From: Myxococcus dinghuensis | GTDB lineage: Bacteria > Myxococcota > Myxococcia > Myxococcales > Myxococcaceae | NCBI RefSeq assembly: GCF_024198235.1 | Contig: NZ_JAKCFB010000013.1 | Location: 152,479 to 216,478 of the forward strand | Length of the DNA stretch: 64,000 bases | Reading direction: 5' to 3' | In this document: one piece after another, positions 1 through 8,770 of the stretch | How the letters are laid out: every line of letters starts with the position of its first letter | How positions within the stretch are numbered: the first letter of the stretch is position 1 | Notes under the pieces: model-generated | Databases searched by the model: none | What the model was told of the DNA's origin: nothing | The model's input: the letters and a program-made list of their open reading frames with translations, nothing else | Translations under genes and position numbers: made by a program

Positions 1-211
1 CACTCATCGTCGTGAGAGGTGTGATGGACGTTCGATTGCTGAGTCCCGGCAAGACCTCCCACTTCCCCGACGACGACCTCCCCAGATTGACGCACTGCAT
101 CCCCGGTCCCTCGCTCGCGGGGTCGTCGCGTGTGCCGTGCGCGCGCCCCGCCGGAGTCACAGGACCGCATCACTGAGCCTTCGCCCGCTCCCGCGCCCAC
201 CGAGGAAGCCC
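1..211. other. Upstream region of the acyl-CoA operon; no supported gene
   Basis: This stretch holds no convincing reading frame. It ends in a purine-rich ribosome-binding site (GAGGAA at about 201-206) ahead of the acyl-CoA dehydrogenase start. It probably contains the promoter of the three-gene rightward operon, but no -35/-10 or -24/-12 pair stands out. An ATG on the minus strand at positions 7-5 would run off the window and has no ribosome-binding site, so a divergent gene cannot be supported. Confidence 0.4.
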
Positions 212-1378
212 ATGCAGCAGACCCAGGAACACCGCGCCATCCGCCAGACGGTCCGCAAGTTCGTCGAGCAGGAACTCAACCCGCATGTCGACGCGTGGGA
301 GGCGGCCGAGCTCTTCCCGGCGAAGGAGGTCTTCCGGAAGCTGGGCGAGCTGGGGCTGCTCGGCATCACCAAGCCCCCGGAGTTCGGCGGGCTGGGGCTG
401 GACGCGTCGTTCTCCGTGGCGTTCGCGGAGGAGCTGGGCCACTGCACGTGCGGCGCGCTGCCCATGGCCATCGGGGTCGTCACGGACATGGCGACGCCGG
501 CGCTGGCGCGCTTCGGCAGCGACGAGCTGCGGCGGGAGTTCCTCGCGCCCACGCTCACGGGCGAGCGGGTGTGCTCCATCGCGGTGAGCGAGCCGGGCGC
601 CGGCTCCGACGTGGCGTCCGTGACGACCACCGCGCGCCGCGACGGCGACGACTACGTCGTCGACGGCAGCAAGATGTGGATCACCAACGGCATGCAGGCG
701 GACTGGGTGTGCCTGCTCGCCAACACGGGCGAGGGCCCGGCGCACGCGAACAAGTCGCTCATCATCGTGCCCATGGACCGCCCGGGCATCACCAAGGCGA
801 AGATCCGCAAGCTGGGCATGTGGGCGTCGGACACGGCGCAGCTGTTCTTCGACGGCGTGCGCGTGCCGGCGCGCTTCCGCATCGGCGAGGAGGGGCGCGG
901 CTTCGCCATGCAGATGCAGCAGTTCCAGGAGGAGCGGCTGTTCGTCTCCGCCAGCACGCTGGTCACCTTCGACCGGCTCATCGCGCAGACGGCGGAGTAC
1001 GCGCGGCAGCGCAAGGCCTTCGGCGCGTCCATCCTCGACAACCAGTCCGTGCACTTCCGGCTCGCGGAGCTGCAGACGGAGGTGGAGGCGCTGCGCGCGC
1101 TCATCTACCGCGCCGTGGGGATGTACGTGGAGAACAAGGACGACCCGGAGGTCGTCAAGCTGGCCTCCATGTGCAAGCTGAAGTCCGGCCGGCTCGCGCG
1201 CGAGCTGGTGGACGGGTGCCTCCAGTACTGGGGCGGCATGGGCTTCACCTGGGACAACCCGCTGGCGCGCGCGCACCGCGACCTGCGCCTGGGGTCCATC
1301 GGCGGCGGCGCCGACGAGGTCATGCTGGGCATCATCAGCAAGGCCATGGGCACCCTGCCCCGCAAGCCGCGCGGCTGA
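212..1378 (+). CDS. Acyl-CoA dehydrogenase
   Basis: An FAD-dependent acyl-CoA dehydrogenase of 388 aa, the normal family length. It should oxidise an acyl-CoA to the 2-enoyl-CoA and pass electrons to ETF. The flavin/substrate signature SEPGAGSDV lies at about residues 126-134, followed by the WITNG segment. The C-terminal domain contains YWGGMGFTWDNP and IGGGADEVM. The place where medium-chain enzymes carry catalytic Glu (YEGT) reads GGGA, so the base probably sits elsewhere, as in several other acyl-CoA dehydrogenase subfamilies. The frame is open upstream from a GTG at 137, but the ATG at 212 with GAGGAA in front is the credible start. First gene of an operon with an acyl-CoA synthetase (76 bp on) and an SDR. 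The true substrate cannot be read from the sequence. Confidence 0.93.
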   Translation: MQQTQEHRAIRQTVRKFVEQELNPHVDAWEAAELFPAKEVFRKLGELGLLGITKPPEFGGLGLDASFSVAFAEELGHCTCGALPMAIGVVTDMATPALARFGSDELRREFLAPTLTGERVCSIAVSEPGAGSDVASVTTTARRDGDDYVVDGSKMWITNGMQADWVCLLANTGEGPAHANKSLIIVPMDRPGITKAKIRKLGMWASDTAQLFFDGVRVPARFRIGEEGRGFAMQMQQFQEERLFVSASTLVTFDRLIAQTAEYARQRKAFGASILDNQSVHFRLAELQTEVEALRALIYRAVGMYVENKDDPEVVKLASMCKLKSGRLARELVDGCLQYWGGMGFTWDNPLARAHRDLRLGSIGGGADEVMLGIISKAMGTLPRKPRG

Positions 1379-1454
1379 CGACACCGCTTCGATTCCCAAC
1401 GGGGGGACATCACACCACCACACCACGCGCCCCCCGGGCGGAGAGGAGCACGCC

Positions 1455-3056
1455 ATGTCCGCGACCCACGACGCGCACTACCCGCGCATCAGCCGAGTCC
1501 TGCTGGGAGACGCCGTCCGGAGGTCGGCCCTGCGCTGGCCGGAGCGCCTCGCCCTGGTCGACGGCGAGCTGGAGCTGTCCTACGCGGAGCTGGAGCGGCG
1601 CACGAACGCGTTCGCCCACTACCTGCTCGCGCAGGGCCTGCCCCCGGGCGCGCGCGTCGCCATGTTCTGCGGCAACTCCGCGCAGATGGTCACCGCCTTC
1701 CTCGGCATCTACAAGGCGGGCCTCGTCTGGGTGCCCATCAACACCGGCCTGTCCGTGGCCGGCACGCGCTACATCCTGGAGCACGCGGAGGCGACCCACC
1801 TCGTCATCGACGCGGAGTTCCTCGCCCGGGCGGACCTGCGGGCGATGGTCGACGCGCTGGGCCTGCGCGTCATCGTCTGCGTCCCCGAGGGCCAGGTGGC
1901 TCCGGGCGGGGACACCACCGCGTTCCTCGACACGCTGCGGGGCCAGCACGCCACCCCGCCCGAGCTGGACGTGCCGAGCACCACGATGGCGCAGATCATG
2001 TACACGAGCGGCACCACCGGGCAGCAGAAGGGCGTGATGCACTCGCACGGGTCCGTGCACTCGGCGTTGATGGGCAACCTCTACGAGCTGGGGATGCGGC
2101 CGGGGGACTCGACCCTCTGCGTGCTGCCCATGTTCCACTGCGCGCAGCACGCCATCTCCATGACGTTCCTCCTGGCGGGCGGGACGGTCGTCGTGCGGCG
2201 CGTCTTCGAGCCGGGCGCGATGCTGGAGACCGTCGAGCGGCGGGCAATCACGTTCCTGCTGGGCCTGCCCATCATGTACGGCGCGATGCTCGCCCACCCG
2301 GCGCGCGCGACCACGAACCTGTCCAGCCTGCGGCTGTGTCTGTACGTGATGGCGCCCATGGCGCGCACGATGCTCGTGGAGCTGCTGGAGAAGTTCTGTC
2401 CCGGCGGCTTCGCGCTCGCGTCCGGCCAGACGGAGATGTACCCGGCGACGACCATGTTCAAGCCGGAGCAGCAGCTCAAGCGGTTCGGCTCGTACTGGGG
2501 CGACTCGGTGGTGACGAACGAGACGGCCGTCATGGACGACGAGGGCCGGCTGCTCGGGCGCGGCGAGGTGGGCGAAATCGTCCACCGCGGGCCCAACGTC
2601 ATGCTCGGCTACTACAAGGACCCGGAGGCCACGCAGAGGGCGCGCGCGTTCGGCTGGCACCACACCGGCGACCTGGGCATGTTCGACGGCGACGGCCAGC
2701 TGCTCTTCGTGGACCGCAAGAAGGACATGATCAAGACCGGCGGGGAGAACGTCCCGTCCATCAAGGTCGAGGAGGTCCTCCTGCGCCACCCCGCGGTGCT
2801 CCAGGTCGCCGTGGTGGGCCTGCCCCACGCGCGCTGGGCGGAGGCCGTCACCGGCTTCGTCGTGCTCAAGCCCGGCGCCGCGGCGACGCCCGCGGACATC
2901 GTCACCCACTGCCGCCAGCACCTGGGCGGGTTCGAGGTCCCCAAGTCCGTCGTCCTGCTGGACGCCATGCCCCAGACGAGCACCGGCAAGGCCCAGAAGT
3001 TCGTCCTCCGCCAGCAGTACGAACGGCACTACGAGGACACCCCCGGGGCCACCTGA
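1455..3056 (+). CDS. Acyl-CoA synthetase (AMP-forming, ANL superfamily)
   Basis: A 533-aa AMP-dependent synthetase/ligase that activates a carboxylic acid to its CoA thioester through an acyl-adenylate. Visible motifs are the P-loop MYTSGTTGQQKGV (about 182-194), HTGDLGMFDGDG with VDRKKDMIKTGGEN (about 403-435), and a C-terminal TGKAQKF carrying the likely catalytic lysine. Start chosen at ATG 1455 behind GGAGAGGAG. It lies between an acyl-CoA dehydrogenase and an HSDL2-like SDR, which fits an uptake-and-beta-oxidation module: ligase makes the CoA ester, dehydrogenase oxidises it. Chain-length preference is not apparent; medium-chain or branched acids are possible. Confidence 0.93.
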   Translation: MSATHDAHYPRISRVLLGDAVRRSALRWPERLALVDGELELSYAELERRTNAFAHYLLAQGLPPGARVAMFCGNSAQMVTAFLGIYKAGLVWVPINTGLSVAGTRYILEHAEATHLVIDAEFLARADLRAMVDALGLRVIVCVPEGQVAPGGDTTAFLDTLRGQHATPPELDVPSTTMAQIMYTSGTTGQQKGVMHSHGSVHSALMGNLYELGMRPGDSTLCVLPMFHCAQHAISMTFLLAGGTVVVRRVFEPGAMLETVERRAITFLLGLPIMYGAMLAHPARATTNLSSLRLCLYVMAPMARTMLVELLEKFCPGGFALASGQTEMYPATTMFKPEQQLKRFGSYWGDSVVTNETAVMDDEGRLLGRGEVGEIVHRGPNVMLGYYKDPEATQRARAFGWHHTGDLGMFDGDGQLLFVDRKKDMIKTGGENVPSIKVEEVLLRHPAVLQVAVVGLPHARWAEAVTGFVVLKPGAAATPADIVTHCRQHLGGFEVPKSVVLLDAMPQTSTGKAQKFVLRQQYERHYEDTPGAT

Positions 3057-3087
3057 GCCCCGCTCCACCGTCACCCACGAGGCAAGC

Positions 3088-3909
3088 GTGAGCACCCTTC
3101 AAGGAAAGACGCTGTTCATCACCGGCGCGAGCCGGGGCATCGGCAAGGCCATCGCGCTGCGCGCCGCGCGCGACGGGGCGAACATCGTCATCGCGGCGAA
3201 GACGTCCGAGCCCCACCCCAAGCTGCCCGGCACCATCCACAGCGCGGCGGAGGACATCGAGAAGGCGGGCGGCAAGGCGCTCCCGTTGATGGTCGACATC
3301 CGCTACGAGGACCAGCTCGCCGCCGCCGTGGAGCAGGCGGTGGCGAAGTTCGGCGGCATCGACATCTGCGTGAACAACGCGAGCGCCATCAGCCTCACCG
3401 GCACGCTCGAGACGCCGATGAAGAAGTACGACCTGATGAACCAGGTCAACGCGCGCGGCACCTACGCCACGTCCCAGGCGTGCCTGCCGCACCTCCTGCG
3501 CGCGAAGAACCCGCACATCCTCAACCTCTCCCCGCCGCTGAGCCTGGACCCGAAGTGGTTCGCCAACCACGTCGCCTACACCATGGCGAAGTACGGGATG
3601 AGCATGTGCGTGCTCGGCATGGCCGCCGAGTTCAAGGACCAGGGCGTGGCGGTGAACGCGCTCTGGCCGCGCACCACCATCTGGACGGCGGCCATGGCCA
3701 TGATTGGGGGACAGGAGGCCGCCCGCGGCTGCCGCACCCCGGACATCATGGCGGACGCCGCGCACGCCATCCTCACGACCAACAGCCGCGAGGTGACGGG
3801 CCAGTTCTTCATCGACGAGGACCTGCTGCGCTCGCGCGGCGTCACCGACTTCGACCCGTACGCCGTGGAGAAGGGCGCGGAGCTGATGCCCGACTACTTC
3901 CTCGACTGA
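3088..3909 (+). CDS. SDR oxidoreductase, HSDL2-type
   Basis: A 273-aa short-chain dehydrogenase. The cofactor motif TGASRGIG is at residues 12-19. The active-site YTMAK (Tyr164, Lys168) follows LNLSPPLSLDPKWF, with a candidate catalytic Ser at 148 or 152. The run from LNLSPP through VNALWP is characteristic of the HSDL2 branch (hydroxysteroid dehydrogenase-like 2, linked to fatty-acid metabolism in eukaryotes). The protein lacks the C-terminal SCP2 domain of animal HSDL2. GTG start, 31 bp after the acyl-CoA synthetase, so almost certainly co-transcribed. Its likely role is a redox step on an acyl-CoA or acyl-derived intermediate. Confidence 0.9.
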   Translation: MSTLQGKTLFITGASRGIGKAIALRAARDGANIVIAAKTSEPHPKLPGTIHSAAEDIEKAGGKALPLMVDIRYEDQLAAAVEQAVAKFGGIDICVNNASAISLTGTLETPMKKYDLMNQVNARGTYATSQACLPHLLRAKNPHILNLSPPLSLDPKWFANHVAYTMAKYGMSMCVLGMAAEFKDQGVAVNALWPRTTIWTAAMAMIGGQEAARGCRTPDIMADAAHAILTTNSREVTGQFFIDEDLLRSRGVTDFDPYAVEKGAELMPDYFLD

Positions 3910-3919
3910 GGAGGCGGGG

Positions 3920-3949
3920 CCCGGGGCGCGTGAGTCACCGCGCCCCGGG
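3920..3949. terminator. Hairpin between convergent genes (bidirectional terminator candidate)
   Basis: A perfect 11-bp inverted repeat (CCCGGGGCGCG at 3920-3930, complement at 3939-3949) with an 8-nt loop sits 10 bp after the SDR stop and 8 bp before the stop of the opposing ABC-F gene. There is no T-tract on either side, so intrinsic termination is plausible but unproven. Confidence 0.55.
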
Positions 3950-3957
3950 GGCACGGC

Positions 3958-5580
3958 TCAGGTGCGCAGGCCCGGGGCCTCGTGGCCCGTGCGCGCGACG
4001 TACTCGGTGTAGCCGCCGCCGTACTGGTGGATGCCGTCCGGCGTCAGCTCCAGCACGCGGTTGGACAGCGCGCCCAGGAAGTGGCGGTCGTGGGAGACGA
4101 ACAACATCGTCCCCTCGTACTGGGACAGGGCGGTGATGAGCATCTCCTTCGTCGCCATGTCCAGGTGGTTCGTGGGCTCGTCCAGCACCAGGAAGTTGGG
4201 CGGGTCGAAGAGCATCTTCGCCATCACCAGGCGGGCCTTCTCGCCGCCGGACAGCACGCGGCACTTCTTCTCCACCTCGTCACCGGAGAAGCCGAAGCAG
4301 CCCGCCAGCGCGCGCAGCGAGCCCTGGCCCGCGCGGGGGAACGCGTCCTCCAGCGACTGGAACACGGTGCGCTCGCCGTCCAGCAGGTCCATGGCGTGCT
4401 GGGCGAAGTAGCCCAGCTTCACGCTGCCGCCCATCGTCACCATGCCGGTGTCCGGCTCCGTCGCGCCCACCACCAGCTTCAGCAGCGTGGACTTGCCCGC
4501 GCCGTTGACGCCCATGATGCACCAGCGCTCGCCGCGCCGGACGAGGAAGTCCATGCCCTCGTAGATGCGCCGCTTGCCGTAGGCCTTGTGCACGGCCTTC
4601 AGGCTCACCACGTCGTCGCCGGAGCGCGGCGCGGGCTGGAACTCGAACAGCACCGTCTGGCGGCGCTTGGGCGGCTCCACCCGTTCGATCTTCTCCAGCT
4701 TCTTCACGCGGCTCTGCACCTGCGCCGCGTGCGAGGCGCGCGCCTTGAAGCGCTCGATGAACTTCAGCTCCTTGGCGAGCATGGCCTGCTGGCGCTCGTA
4801 CTGCGCCTGCTGCTGCTTCTCGTTCTGCGCGCGCTGCTGCTCGTAGAACTCGTAGTTGCCGGCGTACGTGGTCAGCGTGCCGCCGTCGATCTCCACCATC
4901 TTGGTGACGATGCGGTTCATGAACTCGCGGTCGTGCGAGGTCATCAGCAGCGCGCCCTCGTACCCCTTGAGGAAGCCCTCCAGCCAGATGAGGCTCTCCA
5001 GGTCCAGGTGGTTGGAGGGCTCGTCGAGCAGCATCGCGTCCGGCCGCATGAGGAGGATGCGGGCCAGCGCCACGCGCATCTTCCAACCGCCGGACAGCGC
5101 GCCCACGTCGCCGTCCATCATCTCCTCGCTGAAGCCCAGGCCCGCGAGGATCTCCCGCGCGCGGCCCTCCAGCGCGTAGCCGCCCAGCTCCTCGAAGCGC
5201 CCCTGCACCAGGCCGTAGCGCTCGACGAGCTTCTCCATCTCGTCCGCCTTGTCCGGGTCCGCCATGGCCGCCTCGAGCTCCTTGAGCTCGGCCGCCACCA
5301 CGCTCACCGGGCCGGCGCCGTCCATGACCTCGGAGACGGCGCTGCGGCCGGCCATCTCACCGACGTCCTGGCTGAAGTAGCCGATGGTGACGCCCCGGTC
5401 GACGGCGACCTGGCCCTCGTCCGGGTGCTCCTGGTCCGTGATCATCCGGAACAGCGTCGACTTGCCGGCCCCGTTGGGCCCCACGAGGCCCACCTTCTCC
5501 CCCTTGTGGAGGGCGGCCGAGGCCTCGATGAAGAGAATCTGCTGGCCGTGCTGCTTGCTGATGTTGTCGAGACGAATCAT
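3958..5580 (-). CDS. ABC-F family ATPase
   Basis: A 540-aa soluble twin ABC ATPase without membrane segments. The first domain has Walker A GPNGAGKST (about 35-43) and signature LSGGWKMR. The second has GVNGAGKST and signature LSGGEKARL, with LLDEPSNHLD and VLDEPTNHLD Walker B regions. Between them is the long charged Gln/Arg/Lys-rich linker (around residues 245-310) typical of ABC-F proteins. Family members bind the ribosomal E site and act in translation (EttA, YbiT, Uup) or antibiotic resistance. No resistance-type extension is evident, so a housekeeping translation role is more likely. Single gene, convergent with the SDR. Confidence 0.93.
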   Translation of the reverse strand: MIRLDNISKQHGQQILFIEASAALHKGEKVGLVGPNGAGKSTLFRMITDQEHPDEGQVAVDRGVTIGYFSQDVGEMAGRSAVSEVMDGAGPVSVVAAELKELEAAMADPDKADEMEKLVERYGLVQGRFEELGGYALEGRAREILAGLGFSEEMMDGDVGALSGGWKMRVALARILLMRPDAMLLDEPSNHLDLESLIWLEGFLKGYEGALLMTSHDREFMNRIVTKMVEIDGGTLTTYAGNYEFYEQQRAQNEKQQQAQYERQQAMLAKELKFIERFKARASHAAQVQSRVKKLEKIERVEPPKRRQTVLFEFQPAPRSGDDVVSLKAVHKAYGKRRIYEGMDFLVRRGERWCIMGVNGAGKSTLLKLVVGATEPDTGMVTMGGSVKLGYFAQHAMDLLDGERTVFQSLEDAFPRAGQGSLRALAGCFGFSGDEVEKKCRVLSGGEKARLVMAKMLFDPPNFLVLDEPTNHLDMATKEMLITALSQYEGTMLFVSHDRHFLGALSNRVLELTPDGIHQYGGGYTEYVARTGHEAPGLRT

Positions 5581-5652
5581 GTGCGTAGGGGGGCCCGGGA
5601 AGCGGGCGCGGCGTCCTTATGCCACGAGGGGCGCCCGGGGAGGACTCTTCCG

Positions 5653-5671
5653 AACCCGCAAGACGCGGGTT
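5653..5671. terminator. Hairpin downstream of the zinc alcohol dehydrogenase gene
   Basis: AACCCGC / GCGGGTT arms (7 bp) with loop AAGAC lie between the stop of the leftward alcohol dehydrogenase and the start of the ABC-F gene. It resembles a rho-independent stem but lacks a U-run on the minus strand. Confidence 0.35.
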
Positions 5672-5751
5672 CTCATGCCCGGGACCGGCCGGCCGGGGGG
5701 TCGGCGGGCCGGCGGCACGGGGGCGTGACGCGCCCAGCCCCCCTCCCACGC

Positions 5752-6807
5752 TCAGGGGACGACCACCAGCCGGATGGGGTTGCCCTCCTTCTTCACCAGC
5801 CGCTCCACCCCCTTGGCCACGTCCTCCAGGGGCAGCGTCGCGCTCACGGACCGGGAGACGTCCAGCCGCTTCGTCCCCACCAGCCGGACGAGCTGATCCA
5901 GGTGCTTCTTCTCGTAGCCGAGGTGGCCGAGCAGCTCCTGGGAGCGCACCCCGAACACGGAGCCGGGGCCCAGTTGGATGGGCTCCGGCGACAGGCCCAC
6001 CATCACCGCCTTGCCGAAGCGCCCCAGGCTCTTGGCGGCCTGGGCCAGCACCACGTTGGCGCCCACCAGGTCCACCGCCACGTCCAGGCCCAACCCGTTG
6101 GTGTGCTTCAGGATCTGGTCGCGCACGTCCGGGGAGCGCGGGTCCAACGCCACGTCCGCGCCGAACTCCAGCGCCCGGGCGCGCGCCGCCTCGTTGGTGT
6201 CGAAGGCGAGGATGGGCGCCGCGCCCAGCATGCGGGCGATCTGCACCGCGTGGACGCCGAGCCCGCCGATGCCCCACAGGCCCACCGACTGCGCGGGCCG
6301 CAGCCCCGCCCGGTCCACGAGGCCCGCGTAGGGCGTGGCCACCGCGTCCGCGAGGATGGCGGCCTGCTCGAAGGGCAGCCCCTCCGGCACCTCCACCAGC
6401 GCGTGGTACGGCACCACGACGTACTCGGCCCACGCGCCGTCGTAGTGGAAGCCCATGATGAGGAAGTCCAGGCACTCCTGGGGCTGGCCGTTGGAGCACT
6501 TCGCGCAGCGGCCACAGGGCTTGCCGCCCGCGATGGCCACGCGGGTCCCCGGCTTCCAGCGCGGCACGCCGATGCCCACCTCGTCGATGACGCCGGCCGA
6601 CTCGTGCCCCGGCGTCACCACGGGCAGGGGCGACGGCAGCGAGCCGTCGATGAGGTGCGCATCCGACAGGCAGATGCCACACGCCTTCACCTTCACGCGG
6701 ACCTCACCGGGGCCCGGCTTGGGGACGGGCACGTCCGTCACCGTCAGCGTCTTCGCCGCCGTGTCGAAGCGCGCCGCCCGCATCGTCCGCTGGTTCGCCT
6801 CTCCCAT
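5752..6807 (-). CDS. Zinc-binding alcohol dehydrogenase (MDR)
   Basis: A 351-aa zinc-dependent medium-chain alcohol dehydrogenase. Catalytic-zinc ligands are Cys43 and His68/Glu69 (GHE). The structural-zinc loop has Cys98, Cys101, Cys104 and Cys112. The Rossmann motif GIGGLGVHAVQ follows. The frame is open to 6849, but the ATG at 6807 has GAGGAGAG about 8 bp upstream and is the better start. It should interconvert an alcohol and an aldehyde or ketone with NAD(P). The substrate is unknown. It stands alone, 179 bp from the divergent B3/B4-domain gene. Confidence 0.9.
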   Translation of the reverse strand: MGEANQRTMRAARFDTAAKTLTVTDVPVPKPGPGEVRVKVKACGICLSDAHLIDGSLPSPLPVVTPGHESAGVIDEVGIGVPRWKPGTRVAIAGGKPCGRCAKCSNGQPQECLDFLIMGFHYDGAWAEYVVVPYHALVEVPEGLPFEQAAILADAVATPYAGLVDRAGLRPAQSVGLWGIGGLGVHAVQIARMLGAAPILAFDTNEAARARALEFGADVALDPRSPDVRDQILKHTNGLGLDVAVDLVGANVVLAQAAKSLGRFGKAVMVGLSPEPIQLGPGSVFGVRSQELLGHLGYEKKHLDQLVRLVGTKRLDVSRSVSATLPLEDVAKGVERLVKKEGNPIRLVVVP

Positions 6808-6986
6808 CGCGTGCTCTCCTCGCCCGCGTCGCGCACGAGCGGGCGTCAACGAAACGACTGGAAGGCGCGCACGCTAGCACGCACCCGGGGACGGGCCCGC
6901 ACCCGCGTCGGGGATGCGCGGAGGGTGACACTCCGCGATTTCGCAGAGCGGATGTCCCCGCGCGGCGCGTGGCATAGAGTCCGCCC

Positions 6987-7613
6987 GTGCTGACGCTCGA
7001 CCCGCATCCGTCCCTGGACACGCTGGCCTTCACCTCCACCTTCCCCGCGCCGCTGGGCTCGCTGCCCTCGCCGGACTGGCTCGTGGCGCTGCTGAAGCCG
7101 GACGCCGCGGCGCCCCTCTCCAGCGACGACGCCGTGCGCGGCGCCGTCCGCGACATGCTCCGCCACGGCGGCTACAAGCCCACCGGCCGGGGCAAGCCCG
7201 CCTCCGAATACCTCGTGCGCGCCGCGGGCGACGGCTCGCTCGGCGCCATCAACACCGCCGTGGACCTGTGCAACGCGGTGTCCCTGCACAGCGGCCTGCC
7301 CGTCAGCGTGGTGGACCTGGACCGCGCCCGGGCCCCCTTCCGCATCGGCATCGCGCCCGAGGGCGCCCAGTACGTCTTCAACGCCTCCGGGCAGAGCATC
7401 GACCTGGCGGGCCTCCTGTGCCTCTTCGACGCGGAGGGGCCCTGCGCCAACGCGGTGAAGGACGCCCAGCGCACCAAGACGAACGCGGACACGCGCCGCA
7501 CCCTCACCGTCCTCTGGGGCGCCAGGAGCCTGGGTGACCGCACCGCCCGCGCCTTCGCGTGGTATCGCGAGCTGCTGGAGCGCGCGGGCGCCACCGTGGA
7601 GCCCGTGCGCTGA
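6987..7613 (+). CDS. B3/B4 tRNA-binding domain protein (PheRS beta-like editing domain)
   Basis: A 208-aa protein consisting almost only of a B3/B4 domain, the editing domain of phenylalanyl-tRNA synthetase beta. The cue is INTAVDLCNAVSLHSGLPVS followed by VVDLDR. There are no synthetase catalytic motifs. Free-standing B3/B4 proteins occur in many bacteria; a trans-editing or tRNA/amino-acid-related role is inferred, not shown. The GTG start has only a weak ribosome-binding site, so the N-terminus is uncertain. It converges on the MDR gene with 10 bp between stops. Confidence 0.75.
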   Translation: MLTLDPHPSLDTLAFTSTFPAPLGSLPSPDWLVALLKPDAAAPLSSDDAVRGAVRDMLRHGGYKPTGRGKPASEYLVRAAGDGSLGAINTAVDLCNAVSLHSGLPVSVVDLDRARAPFRIGIAPEGAQYVFNASGQSIDLAGLLCLFDAEGPCANAVKDAQRTKTNADTRRTLTVLWGARSLGDRTARAFAWYRELLERAGATVEPVR

Positions 7614-7623
7614 CGCCGTCCGC

Positions 7624-8649
7624 TCACGCCCCCACGCGCACCACCACCTTGCCGAAGGGCCCCCGGTCCAGGTGCGCGAGCGCCTGGGGGAACGCGTCCA
7701 GCGCATAGGTCGCGTCCACCACCGGGTCCAGGCGCAGCGTGTCCACCGCGCGGACCAGCTCCTCCAGGCCGCGCCGGTGGCCCACCGCCACGCCCTGGAT
7801 GACGCCGTGGCTCTGGAACAGCGGCAGCACGGGGAAGCGCGCGTCGAAGCCCTCCAGGATGCCGATGAGGGCGATGCGTCCGCCGCTCGCGAGCGCTCGC
7901 ACGGAGCGCCCCAGGTCGTCCCCGCCCACCACCTCCAGGATGACGTCCGCGCCGCGTCCTCCGGTCAGCTCCAGCACCGCCTGCTCCCAGTCCGGTGACT
8001 CACGCCGGTGGATGCCATGCGCCGCGCCCAGCGCCTTCACGCGGTCGAGCTTCGCCGCGTCCCCCGACGTGACGAGGACGCGCGCCCCGAGCGCGGAGGC
8101 GAGCTGCACGGCGAACAGCGACACCCCGCCCGTGCCCTGCGTCACCACCGTCTGCCCGGGCCTGGGCGCGCCGTGCTCCATCAGCGCCGTCCACGCCGTG
8201 AGGCCGGCGCACGGCAGCGTGCTCGCCTTCACGTCGTCCAGCGTCCGGGGCGCGGCGACGAGCCAGGCCTCCGGGAAGGACACGTACTCCGACAACACGC
8301 CGGGAAGCTGCCCGCCCAGGCTCGGCACCATGCCGTCCACCCTGGGAGGCGGCCCATCCAGCCACGGGGGACTGAAGTGGGCGAGCACCCGCGCGCCCTT
8401 CCTGACGCGCGTGACCCCTTCGCCCGTGGCCACCACCTCGCCCGCCATGTCGGACGTGGGCACGAAGGGCCCCGGCGCGGCCAGCGGTCCCGGCCCGTCG
8501 AGGATGAGCTTCTCGCGGTAGTTGAGCGACACCGCGCCCACGCGCACCAACGCCTCGCCCGGCTTCGGGGTGGGAATCTCCACGCTCGCCAGCTCCAGGT
8601 TCGCGCGGCCCGGCTTCCGCAACTCCCATCGCTTCATCACGCCTGCCAT
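7624..8649 (-). CDS. MDR-family NAD(P)-dependent alcohol dehydrogenase / quinone reductase-like
   Basis: A 341-aa medium-chain reductase. The GroES-like N-terminal domain has NYREKLI and the segment PTSDMAGEVVATGEGV. The cofactor domain has TQGTGGVSLFAVQLA and a Gly-rich turn. The structural-zinc cysteine loop seen in the other MDR of this window is absent, so it may be a zinc-independent enzyme of the quinone-reductase branch. The frame extends 100 codons upstream across the LysR gene. The ATG at 8649 behind GAGGGAGA is chosen because it starts at the conserved MKRWEL block. It is divergent from a LysR regulator across 121 bp, the classic arrangement for LysR control. Confidence 0.88.
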   Translation of the reverse strand: MAGVMKRWELRKPGRANLELASVEIPTPKPGEALVRVGAVSLNYREKLILDGPGPLAAPGPFVPTSDMAGEVVATGEGVTRVRKGARVLAHFSPPWLDGPPPRVDGMVPSLGGQLPGVLSEYVSFPEAWLVAAPRTLDDVKASTLPCAGLTAWTALMEHGAPRPGQTVVTQGTGGVSLFAVQLASALGARVLVTSGDAAKLDRVKALGAAHGIHRRESPDWEQAVLELTGGRGADVILEVVGGDDLGRSVRALASGGRIALIGILEGFDARFPVLPLFQSHGVIQGVAVGHRRGLEELVRAVDTLRLDPVVDATYALDAFPQALAHLDRGPFGKVVVRVGA

Positions 8650-8704
8650 GTGTTCTCCCTCTCGTGCCTCCAGGAGGCGCGGGGGATATACGGAGGCCAT
8701 GGTG

Positions 8705-8736
8705 TCTCCAGTGGAGAGCTTTCGGGGCTTCACTGG
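8705..8736. promoter_or_regulatory. Dyad in the LysR/MDR divergent promoter (operator candidate)
   Basis: Within the 121-bp divergent region there is TCTCC-AGT-GGAGA (8705-8717). Overlapping it is a longer-range dyad, CCAGTG (8708-8713) with CACTGG (8731-8736). Placement between a LysR gene and its divergent target makes these candidate regulator sites. The T-N11-A core was not aligned rigorously. Confidence 0.35.
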
Positions 8737-8770
8737 CGACAGACATTCACCCATGGAGTGGAGGCCCGGC

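Noticed and set aside
1..7. ATG on the minus strand at 7-5 as the start of a divergent gene leaving the window
   Set aside because: Only two codons are visible and there is no ribosome-binding site upstream on that strand.
212..3909. Assigning the acyl-CoA operon to a specific pathway (terpene or leucine degradation)
   Set aside because: No carboxylase, hydratase or thiolase genes accompany it, so the substrate cannot be fixed.
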